From: Streptomyces aureus
GTDB lineage: Bacteria; Actinomycetota; Actinomycetes; Streptomycetales; Streptomycetaceae
Assembly: GCF_000725495.1 (NCBI RefSeq)
Contig: NZ_JNZD01000015.1
Coordinates: 124,001-188,000 of the forward strand
Direction: 5' to 3'
DNA length: 64,000 nt
Part shown: piece by piece, positions 57,701 through 64,000 of the stretch
Layout of the letters: each line of letters starts with the position of its first letter
Numbering within the stretch: the stretch's first letter is position 1
Program-made: the position numbers and the translations under genes
Notes under the pieces: generated by a model
Database searches by the model: none
Told to the model about the DNA's origin: nothing
Seen by the model: the letters and a program-made list of their open reading frames with translations, nothing else

Positions 57701-59191
57701 ATGATGGACATCACCCACGAGGAATGGCTGCTCCGGGCCAAGTCCCTGGACCTTTCCGGTGCCCATCACATCGACGGCGCCGAGGAGGGCGGCTCGGGAG
57801 CGGCCTTCGACGCCGTCTCGCCCCGCGACGGACAGGTCCTCGCCCGGATCGCCGACGCGGGCACCGCCGAGGTGGACGCCGCCGTCGCCGCCGCGCGCCG
57901 CGCCTTCGACACCGGCCCGTGGCCCCGCCTCGCCCCCGCCGAGCGCGGAGCGGCGCTGCTGCGCATCGCCGACCTCCTCCAGGAGCGCCGCGCCGACCTC
58001 GCGCTGACCGTCAGCCTGGAGATGGGCAAGCCCATCACCGACGCCTACGCGATCGAGCTCCGCGCCCTGATCAACACCTTCCGCTGGTACGGGCAGCTCG
58101 CCGACAAGCTGACCGACGAGTCCCCGCACACCGCCGCCGACGCGCTCGCCCTCGTCACCCGCGAACCGGCCGGGGTCGTCGGCGCCGTCGTGCCCTGGAA
58201 CTTCCCCCTCACCCTCGCAGGCTGGAAGGTCGCCCCCGCCCTCGCCGCCGGGTGCACGGTCGTCCTCAAGCCCTCCGAGAACTCGCCCCTGTCCGCGCTC
58301 CTCCTCGGCAGGATCGCCACCGAGGCCGGGCTGCCGCCCGGCGTCCTCAACGTCGTCGGCGGCACCGGGCCCGTGGCGGGCCGGGCGATCGGCCTCCACC
58401 CGGACGTCGACGTTCTGGCCTTCACCGGCTCCACCGCCGTCGGCCGCCACTTCCTGCGCTACGCCGCGGACTCCAACCTCAAGCGCGTCTGGCTCGAACT
58501 CGGCGGCAAGTCACCGAACATCATCCTTCCCGACGCCCCCGACCTGGAGAAGGCGGCCGCCACCGCGGCCTGGGGCATCTTCTTCAACCAGGGCGAGATG
58601 TGCACCGCCCCCTCGCGGCTCCTCGTGCACACCTCGATCGCCGAACAGGTCACCGAGTCCGTCGTACGGCGGGCGCGGGAACTGCGGATCGGCGACCCCC
58701 TCGACCCGTCCACCGAGATGGGCGCCCTGGTCGGCGAGGCGCACCTCGGGCGCGTACAGGAGCACATCACCACGGGCCTCGCCGAGGGCGCCCGGCTGCG
58801 CACCGGCGGCTCCCGCACCCGCACCGAGACCGGCGGCAGCTACCTGGAGCCGACCGTCTTCGACCGGGTCGACCCCGGCATGAGGCTCGCCCGTGAGGAG
58901 ATCTTCGGCCCGGTCCTCTCCGTGCTCACCTTCGACGACGTGGACGAGGCCGTCGGCCTGGCCAACGACACCGAGTACGGCCTCGCCGCGGGCCTGTGGA
59001 CCTCCGACCTCTCCACCGCGCACCGGGTCTCCCGTGCCCTGAAGGCCGGCACGGTCTGGGTCAACTGCTACGAGGAGGGCGACCTGACCGTCCCCTTCGG
59101 CGGCATGAAGCAGTCGGGCAACGGCCGCGACAAGTCCGCCCACGCCCTCGAGAAGTACACCGAAATCAAGACCACCTGGATCCAGTTGTGA
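57701..59191 (+). CDS. aldehyde dehydrogenase, PuuC-like
   Basis: Encodes 496 residues with Asn167 in PWNFPL, Glu266 in LELGGKSP and Cys301 in QGEMCTAPSR. NQGEMCTAPSR and the C-terminal GGMKQSGNGRDKS are typical of the gamma-glutamyl-aminobutyraldehyde dehydrogenase (PuuC) branch. It overlaps the gamma-glutamyl hydrolase gene by four bases (GTGA), mirroring the puuC-puuD pair of putrescine catabolism. GGAGG lies eight bases before ATG 57701. Confidence 0.92.
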   Translation: MMDITHEEWLLRAKSLDLSGAHHIDGAEEGGSGAAFDAVSPRDGQVLARIADAGTAEVDAAVAAARRAFDTGPWPRLAPAERGAALLRIADLLQERRADLALTVSLEMGKPITDAYAIELRALINTFRWYGQLADKLTDESPHTAADALALVTREPAGVVGAVVPWNFPLTLAGWKVAPALAAGCTVVLKPSENSPLSALLLGRIATEAGLPPGVLNVVGGTGPVAGRAIGLHPDVDVLAFTGSTAVGRHFLRYAADSNLKRVWLELGGKSPNIILPDAPDLEKAAATAAWGIFFNQGEMCTAPSRLLVHTSIAEQVTESVVRRARELRIGDPLDPSTEMGALVGEAHLGRVQEHITTGLAEGARLRTGGSRTRTETGGSYLEPTVFDRVDPGMRLAREEIFGPVLSVLTFDDVDEAVGLANDTEYGLAAGLWTSDLSTAHRVSRALKAGTVWVNCYEEGDLTVPFGGMKQSGNGRDKSAHALEKYTEIKTTWIQL

Positions 59192-59898
59192 CGCGGCCCC
59201 TGATCGCCGTCCCCGCCCGCTTCTCCGCGACCACCTCCGCGCTGCGGTACGCCGCCGAGGTCAACGCCCGTGCGCTGATCGAGGCGGTGTGGCGGGCCGG
59301 CGGCGAACCGGCGACCATCCACCCGGCCGACCCCGCGACCGCGGACGTCACCGAACGGCTCGCCCGGTTCGACGGTGTCCTGCTCCCCGGCGGCGGTGAC
59401 CTCGCCCCCCACCGCTACGGAGCCGCCGACACCCACGACACCGTCTACGACGTCGACGAACTCCAGGACGCCTTCGACCTCGAAGTCGCGCGCAGGACGC
59501 TGGACTTGGGCCTTCCCCTGCTGGCCGTCTGCCGCGGACTCCAAGTGGTCAACGTCGTCCTCGGCGGCACCCTGGAGCAGGACATGGGCGGGCCCGAGCG
59601 TGAACACCGGCACGTGGTGCACCCGGTGGCCGTCGAGCGCGGAACCCACCTCGAACGGGCCACCGGGGCACAGAAGGTGGAGGCGTCCTGCTACCACCAC
59701 CAGCGGGTCGAGCGCCTCGGCTCAGGACTGACGGTCACCGCGCGGGCGGCGGACGGAACCGTGGAAGGACTTGAACTCCCCTCCGGTGGAGGGTGGTTCA
59801 CCGCCGTTCAGTGGCACCCGGAGGACACGGCGCACGAGGATCCGGTCCAGCAGGCGCTGTTCGACGCGTTGGTGGGTGCGGCGGGGGCGGGGCGCTGA
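59188..59898 (+). CDS. gamma-glutamyl-gamma-aminobutyrate hydrolase-like (PuuD family, peptidase C26)
   Basis: Encodes 236 residues. Cys115 in LLAVCRGLQVVNVVLGG, His210 and Glu212 in QWHPED form the class I amidotransferase triad, and VLLPGGGDLAPHRYG (65-79) is diagnostic of the PuuD branch. It removes glutamate from the oxidised gamma-glutamyl acid, which is the step that closes a glutamylation pathway. GTG 59188 overlaps the preceding stop. End of the rightward operon. Confidence 0.92.
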   Translation: MTRPLIAVPARFSATTSALRYAAEVNARALIEAVWRAGGEPATIHPADPATADVTERLARFDGVLLPGGGDLAPHRYGAADTHDTVYDVDELQDAFDLEVARRTLDLGLPLLAVCRGLQVVNVVLGGTLEQDMGGPEREHRHVVHPVAVERGTHLERATGAQKVEASCYHHQRVERLGSGLTVTARAADGTVEGLELPSGGGWFTAVQWHPEDTAHEDPVQQALFDALVGAAGAGR

Positions 59899-60021
59899 TT
59901 CTCGTTCCGGGGCTGAGGGGCTGAGGGGCTCCGGGGCTTAGGGGATCCGGGGATCCGGGGCTGCGGGACTGTGGGGTTGCTGGGCTGCGGGGTCGCTGGG
60001 CGGCGGCGGTCTCCCTGACCC

Positions 60022-60105
60022 CGTGACCATGGCCGTGGCGGGAATCTCCGCCCGTCGGCCCCGTCGGCCCCGTCGGCCCCGTCGGCCCCGTCGGCCATGG
60101 TCACG
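60022..60105. terminator. 14-bp inverted repeat enclosing a tandem array
   Basis: CGTGACCATGGCCG (60022-60035) and CGGCCATGGTCACG (60092-60105) are perfect complements 56 bases apart. The loop contains the CCCGTCGGC array. It lies between convergent genes and may act as a terminator on both strands, though the loop is large. Confidence 0.45.
60051..60095. repeat. five tandem CCCGTCGGC units
   Basis: Five perfect 9-bp units inside the loop of the 14-bp inverted repeat; a related unit recurs near 60130. Confidence 0.9.
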
Positions 60106-60158
60106 CCGGTCGACTGCTCAGGCCTTGGCCCGTCGGCCCCGTCGCCCCGGTCGGCTGG

Positions 60159-60731
60159 TCAGCCCTTGGCCCGGCGGCCGCTGCGGCGGCGGGCGGGCTC
60201 GGCGCCGTCGAGGAGGGTGAGGCGGCGTTCCTCGCCCTCCTCCTCCACCTGACGGACGACCTGACGCAGCCCCTCCGCGATGCTGCGGCACTCCTCGTCG
60301 CTCAGCCGTGAGGCGACGAAGGCTTCTTCCTGGTTGAAGCGGGGGAAGAGACGCTCCATCAGCGCCTCGCCCTCGTCGGTCAGGCTGAGCAGCTTCAGCC
60401 GGCCGTCGGAAGGGTGTCCGGCGCGGGTCATGAGCCCCCGGCTCTCCAGGGTCCGCGAGACGCCGGTGAGCGTGCCCTTGGAGATCCCGGCCTCCTCGGC
60501 GACGTGCCGGGTCTCCGTCTCGCCCCAGACCCAGACCACCCAGAGCACGACGAAGGACGTCCAGGTCAGATCCGCGTCGCGCAGCACTGAGTTCTCCAGG
60601 TGCTGGCGGACGGCGGAGGCGGCTCGGTAGATGTTCGCGACCACCGCCATCTGCTCGCGGTGTATCTCGATGCCGCCCAGCTTCGCAGCAGCCAGCTTCT
60701 CCGCTTCGGTGATGGACCGATGGCCGGGCAC
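60159..60731 (-). CDS. MarR-family regulator, probable repressor of the amine-catabolism regulon
   Basis: Encodes 190 residues from GTG 60731 (AAGGGAG about eight bases upstream; GTG 60737 is an alternative). The winged helix shows TRHVAEEAGISKGTLTGVSRTLESRGLMTRAGHPSDGRLKLLSLTDEG-type segments, with a long N-terminal helix (EIHREQMAVVANIYRAASAVRQHLE) for dimerisation and a basic tail (ARRRSGRRAKG). Its own promoter contains the 16-bp motif directly beside TACAAT, which is the pattern of autoregulation. I therefore propose it as the protein that binds all five sites. Confidence 0.88.
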   Translation of the reverse strand: MPGHRSITEAEKLAAAKLGGIEIHREQMAVVANIYRAASAVRQHLENSVLRDADLTWTSFVVLWVVWVWGETETRHVAEEAGISKGTLTGVSRTLESRGLMTRAGHPSDGRLKLLSLTDEGEALMERLFPRFNQEEAFVASRLSDEECRSIAEGLRQVVRQVEEEGEERRLTLLDGAEPARRRSGRRAKG

Positions 60732-60748
60732 AGGCACGCTCCCTTGAT

Positions 60749-60764
60749 CGTTCGGAGCCAAATT
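60749..60764. promoter_or_regulatory. shared operator, site 5 (MarR gene)
   Basis: Read leftward it is AATTTGGCTCCGAACG, the most degenerate of the five copies. It overlaps the last three bases of the leftward -10 box TACAAT (60767-60762) of the MarR gene. Confidence 0.7.
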
Positions 60765-60827
60765 GTACGGGACGCTTCCCGCTTCCGGCCGAAGCGGGAA
60801 GCGGGTCCGGGCGGAGTGCTCGTGCTG

Positions 60828-61730
60828 TCAGTGGGCGTTCGCGGTGCGGATGTCGGAGACGCCGTCGACCGCGTCCGCCCGCACGACCAGGTTGGTGGTG
60901 ACCGTCGGCGACTCCCCGCCGCCGAAGCGGTGCGTCACGGTGATCTCACGGCTCTCGCCGTCCCCGCGAACCGTCCAGTCCACCGGGACGTTCTGGGCGC
61001 GCAGAACGCCGTCCATCTTGTTCTTCTTCTCCCAGGCTTCCAGCTTCTTGGCGAAGGCGGGCGTGAGGTAGTGGGTGCGCAGTGCCTTGGCCAGTGCGGC
61101 GTCCGGGCCTCGGGGAGCGTCCTTCGCGTCGACGTAGGCGCCGTAGAGATCGGCGACCTGGGTCACCGAGTCACCGGTGCGTCCGTTGACCGACCGGACC
61201 TTCGTCGCGGGGGTGGCGGTCGTGGTGCGGATGTCGGTGATGCCGTCGACGGCGTCCAGCTTCACGGCGAGCCTGGTGGTCGACGTAGGCGATTCCCCGG
61301 CGCCGCCGAAGGTCAGGGTGACGAGGACCTCGAGTCCGTTGCGGCCCTCGCTCACTTTCCACCGCGTCGGGACGTTCTGGGCGCGCAGGACACCGTCCGC
61401 CTGGTTCTTCTTCTCCCAGGCTTCCAGCTTCTTGGCGAAGGCGGGCGTGAGGTAGTGGGTGCGCAGTGCATTGGCCAGTGCGGTGTCCGGGCCCCGGGGC
61501 GTGTCCTTCGCGTCGATGTAGGCGCCGTAGAAGTCGGCGACCTGGGTCACCACGTCGCCGTTGAAGCCGTCGACCGTCCGCAGCGCGGCGGACGCCTTCA
61601 CGGACGCGGTGGCGGGGGCCGTGGCCTGCGCCACCGCCTGCGCCGAGACACCGAGCCCGACGGCCAGGACGAGACCGGCGGCGAAGGCCGCACGGCGACC
61701 CGGACGACGTACGTGGGTGTTCCTGCTCAT
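60828..61730 (-). CDS. secreted protein with two tandem homologous domains
   Basis: Encodes 300 residues. Sec signal peptide about 1-35 (RRAAFAAGLVLAVGLGVSAQ). Two domains of about 125 residues follow (about 50-170 and 177-297) and share long identical stretches, for instance LRTHYLTPAFAKKLEAWEKKN and DGVLRAQNVP. Each contains GDxVTQVADxYGAYxDAKD and ends VDGxxDIRT. This resembles the small DUF-type NTF2-like secreted domains of Streptomyces, but I cannot name a family. GGAAG lies upstream of ATG 61730. Confidence 0.8.
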   Translation of the reverse strand: MSRNTHVRRPGRRAAFAAGLVLAVGLGVSAQAVAQATAPATASVKASAALRTVDGFNGDVVTQVADFYGAYIDAKDTPRGPDTALANALRTHYLTPAFAKKLEAWEKKNQADGVLRAQNVPTRWKVSEGRNGLEVLVTLTFGGAGESPTSTTRLAVKLDAVDGITDIRTTTATPATKVRSVNGRTGDSVTQVADLYGAYVDAKDAPRGPDAALAKALRTHYLTPAFAKKLEAWEKKNKMDGVLRAQNVPVDWTVRGDGESREITVTHRFGGGESPTVTTNLVVRADAVDGVSDIRTANAH

Positions 61731-62183
61731 GTCGTGTCTTCCTTCGTGGCTGGTCATCAGTGGGTGCCGCTCCCGGCGCGTGCCGGCTCTCCCGCCCCCG
61801 AACGCCCGTGTCAGGGCGCACGAATGCCCGGTAAGCGGGCGCAGGGCGGGAGTCGTCACCAGGCCGTCGCCGGGACTCGATCCGTCCCGGCCGGTGCGAC
61901 ACCCACAGCTTCGGAGCCGGCGGGAACCCACCGCAACCGTCGGAGCCCCATCCGCGACGACGCAACGGTCCCACCGGCCCTGACCTGCGAGGACACGCAC
62001 TGCCTGGGATGCCGCCCTGGGATGCGGAGACGACCTGGACCGCCGGAACATGGCGGCAACTGCCCCGCGCATCAAGTAAATCCCGACGCGACCTTTCTCC
62101 CGGGTGATGTAGAGAGCGCCTCGGCGGCTCCGTTCACAGGGGGAGTGCGTCAGACTGGGCGCGCCGACGATCAAGGAGTTCAC
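61731..62183. other. 453-base divergent intergenic region
   Basis: Must contain promoters for the secreted two-domain protein and for the YCII/sigma operon. I see no gene, strong hairpin or recognisable ECF promoter. The final 80 bases before 62184 are less GC-rich. Confidence 0.4.
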
Positions 62184-62585
62184 GTGCCGAAGTTCCTGCT
62201 GATGGTCAACCACGACGGCGGAGAGTTCGAGCAGCCCATGGACGAGTGGGCCCCGGGCGACATCACAGCGCACTTCGACTACTACGCGGCGCTGACGCAG
62301 GAGTTGGTCGCCAGCGGCGAGATGGTGCAGTTCACGGGGCTGGCCGACCCGCGTCTCGCCCGGATCGTGCGCTCGGACGGTGCTTCCGCCCCGGTGGTGA
62401 GCGACGGACCCTTTCCCGAGTCCAAGGAAGTGCTGGCCGGGTTCAACGTGATCGACGTGGACTCCGAGGCGCGGGCCCTCGAGATCGCGGCCCGGATCTC
62501 GGCGGTGCCGGGACCGGGCGGGGTTCCGACGCGGCAGCCGGTCGAGGTGCGCCAGGTGATGGACGCCGTGGCGTTCGACCTGTGA
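62184..62585 (+). CDS. YCII-domain (DGPF) protein
   Basis: Encodes 133 residues. PKFLLMVNHDGGEFEQP, VVSDGPFPESKEVLAGFNVIDVDS and the C-terminal PVEVRQVM are the YCII/DGPF pattern (here SDGPF). Such proteins are always linked to ECF42 sigma factors and may sense or modify a small molecule. GTG 62184 has AAGGAG eight bases upstream. Its stop overlaps the sigma gene start (GTGA). Confidence 0.9.
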   Translation: MPKFLLMVNHDGGEFEQPMDEWAPGDITAHFDYYAALTQELVASGEMVQFTGLADPRLARIVRSDGASAPVVSDGPFPESKEVLAGFNVIDVDSEARALEIAARISAVPGPGGVPTRQPVEVRQVMDAVAFDL

Positions 62586-63832
62586 CCGACGGTACGGAGA
62601 CGGAGGACCTGCTGCGCTCCCTGGTGCCGCAGGTCCTCGGACAGCTCGCCCGACGGCAGGGGGACTTCGACGCATGCGAGGACGCGGTCCAGGAAGCCCT
62701 GATCGCCGCGGCCCGGCACTGGCCCGTCCACGGGATACCGGAGAATCCGCACGGCTGGCTGCTGCGGACCGCGACGCATCGCCGCACCGACCAGGTCCGC
62801 AGTGAGACGGCACGCCGGCAGCGCGAGGAACGCGTGTCGAGGGAGCCGGTCCCGCCGACGGCGCCGGCCGGGGACGACACCCTGACCCTGCTGTTCCTGT
62901 GCTGCCATCCCACCCTCACGCCCGCTTCGGCGATCGCCCTGACCCTGCGGGCGGTCGGCGGACTGACGACCGCCGAGATCGCCGCCGCCTATCTGGTGCC
63001 CGAGGCCACGATGGCGCAGCGCATCAGCAGGGCCAAGCAACGTCTCAAGGCGTCGTCGGTCGCCTTCGAGACGCCGGTGCCGGGTTCGCCGGACTGGCCG
63101 ATGCGGCTGCGCTCCGTACTGCACGTGCTGTATCTGCTGTTCAACGAGGGCTACGCCGCCACCGCTGGCCCGGCGCTGCACCGGGCGGACCTGTCCGGCG
63201 AGGCCGTCCGACTGGCCCGCCAACTGCACCGGATCGTCCCGGCCGAGGGCGAGGCGGCCGGACTGCTCGCCCTGATGCTGCTGACGGAGGCACGCCGGCC
63301 GGCGCGTACCGGCCCGCTCGGCGAGTTGATCCCGCTGGCCGAGCAGGACCGCTCGTCCTGGGACCATCGCCTGATCAGGGAGGGCACCGCGCTCCTCCGC
63401 GGCACGTTCGCCCACAAGGGCCCACCCGGCGCCTACCGCCTTCAGGCAGCCATCGCGGCCGTCCATGCCGGGGCAGCCCGCGCCGAGGACACGGACTGGC
63501 GGCAGATCCACGGCCTGTACGAGCTGCTCGAACATGTGACGGGCAACCCGCTGGTCACCCTCAACCGCGCCGTCGCCCTCGCGATGACCGACGGCCCGGC
63601 CACGGCGCTGGAGTTGCTCGACCGACTCGACGCGCGCGACCGCAACCCTCTCGCGGGCCACCACCGGATGCACGCGGTGCGGGCCCATCTACTGGAGATG
63701 GCGGGACAACCCGCACCGGCCCTGCACCACTACCGCGAGGCGGCGGCCCTCACCACGAGCACCCCCGAGCAGCGCTACCTCACTACCAGGGCCGCCCGGT
63801 TGTACAAGCTGTCGCGACGTCCGCCCGGTTGA
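62582..63832 (+). CDS. ECF42-type RNA polymerase sigma factor with C-terminal extension
   Basis: Encodes 416 residues. Sigma region 2 has FDACEDAVQEALIAAARHWPVHGIPENPHGWLLRTATHRRTDQVR-type sequence; region 4 has ASAIALTLRAVGGLTTAEIAAAYLVPEATMAQRISRAKQRL. The following 220 residues are the conserved helical extension (VLYLLFNEGYAA, LLTEARRPAR, GTFAHKGPPGAYRLQAAIAAVHA) that marks group ECF42 and replaces an anti-sigma factor as control element. Overlaps the YCII gene by four bases. Confidence 0.93.
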   Translation: MTDGTETEDLLRSLVPQVLGQLARRQGDFDACEDAVQEALIAAARHWPVHGIPENPHGWLLRTATHRRTDQVRSETARRQREERVSREPVPPTAPAGDDTLTLLFLCCHPTLTPASAIALTLRAVGGLTTAEIAAAYLVPEATMAQRISRAKQRLKASSVAFETPVPGSPDWPMRLRSVLHVLYLLFNEGYAATAGPALHRADLSGEAVRLARQLHRIVPAEGEAAGLLALMLLTEARRPARTGPLGELIPLAEQDRSSWDHRLIREGTALLRGTFAHKGPPGAYRLQAAIAAVHAGAARAEDTDWRQIHGLYELLEHVTGNPLVTLNRAVALAMTDGPATALELLDRLDARDRNPLAGHHRMHAVRAHLLEMAGQPAPALHHYREAAALTTSTPEQRYLTTRAARLYKLSRRPPG

Positions 63833-64000
63833 GGCAGCCCGGCGCTATGGACCCGGACGGAGGTCCCGGACGCGACGAGGTCCTCCACCATGAACGTGGT
63901 GACCGTGCCCGCACGGGACGGCTCGAACCGGATCAGAGGGGTGCGCCCGTCGTCCGTCCAGACGGCGTCCCGCCCGGCCGGGAGTTCGCCCAGGATCCGG
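63775..64000 (-). CDS. C-terminal part of an unidentified protein
   Basis: A leftward frame open from the window edge for 74 codons, ending at TAG 63777-63775. It includes LPAGRDAVWTDDGRTPLIRF and GTVTTFMVEDLVASGTSVRV. The codon bias looks real as far as about 63840; beyond that it would overlap the sigma gene's end by 58 bases, which is long for convergent genes. The family is not recognised. Confidence 0.4.
   Translation of the reverse strand, partial: RILGELPAGRDAVWTDDGRTPLIRFEPSRAGTVTTFMVEDLVASGTSVRVHSAGLPQPGGRRDSLYNRAALVVR

Larger units (their letters stand above)
59899..60158. other. convergent repetitive spacer
   Basis: No gene. Holds short GGGGCTGAGGGGCT-type repeats (59910-59990), a long inverted repeat and a 9-bp tandem array (both listed), and a partial copy of the 3' end of the MarR gene (GCCTTGGCCCGTCGGCC near 60122). 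Confidence 0.55.

Noticed and set aside
60051..60095. 9-bp array as an iteron origin of replication
   Set aside because: Units are contiguous, lie in a convergent spacer and no Rep gene or AT-rich melting region is near.

Overview
The window is chromosomal DNA of a high-GC actinomycete, almost certainly a Streptomyces. Coding regions have strongly GC-biased third positions, GTG starts are frequent, and the window carries a SigB/SigF-type sigma factor, an RsbW-like kinase, a mycothiol-dependent isomerase-like protein and a DmdR/IdeR-type iron box. There is no transposase, integrase, phage module, rRNA or CRISPR array. The DNA reads as ordinary accessory or arm-proximal chromosome: many small regulator-plus-enzyme units and a few larger operons.

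Layout. 0-6 kb: a partial methyltransferase, small proteins, a divergent RsbW-like kinase and STAS pair, a WYL regulator with an HSL-type esterase, and a short-chain dehydrogenase. 6-10 kb: two large proteins of unknown role (a helical-repeat protein and a HEAT/WD40 protein) sharing an unusual Gly/Ala/Val hexamer tract. 10-15 kb: a secreted propeller, a secreted tripeptidyl-aminopeptidase-like hydrolase, a stress sigma factor, a lipoprotein, and a tRNA-like RNA element with a strong intrinsic terminator. 15-26 kb: redox and stress units (flavin monooxygenase/hydrolase/HxlR operon divergent from an Ohr peroxidase; an EF-Tu-like protein without a GTPase domain; MarR/MFS exporter with twin operators; LtrA; VOC; MarR). 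26.7-31.7 kb: a complete urea ABC transporter urtABCDE with a GlnR-like half-site array upstream. 31.8-34.3 kb: a remarkable macro domain / uracil-DNA glycosylase-like / ADP-ribosyltransferase fusion. 34-45 kb: HxlR/NmrA pair, a 1416-residue protein of unknown function, a DUF6197-like protein, a divergent iron-regulated pair, a DUF3500 protein and a secreted protein.

45.4-60.8 kb is the most coherent part. A glutamine-synthetase-like ligase and a cytochrome P450 are transcribed leftward. Divergent from them run a 3Fe-4S ferredoxin, ferredoxin reductase, acetoacetate-decarboxylase-family protein, HpaE-like aldehyde dehydrogenase, HpaD-like extradiol dioxygenase and FAH-type hydrolase. Then follow a TetR regulator, an APC permease, a class I amidotransferase, a PuuC-like aldehyde dehydrogenase, a PuuD-like gamma-glutamyl hydrolase and a MarR regulator. 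Five promoters in this block, including that of the MarR gene, carry the same 16-bp palindrome (consensus CGTTTG-N4-CAAACG), usually overlapping the 3' end of the -10 box. I infer one repressor-controlled regulon for catabolism of an amine, probably aromatic: uptake, gamma-glutamylation, oxidation by P450 and aldehyde dehydrogenases, removal of glutamate, and homoprotocatechuate-type meta-cleavage.

60.8-64 kb: a secreted protein made of two near-identical halves, a YCII protein overlapping an ECF42-type sigma factor, and the end of an unidentified leftward gene.
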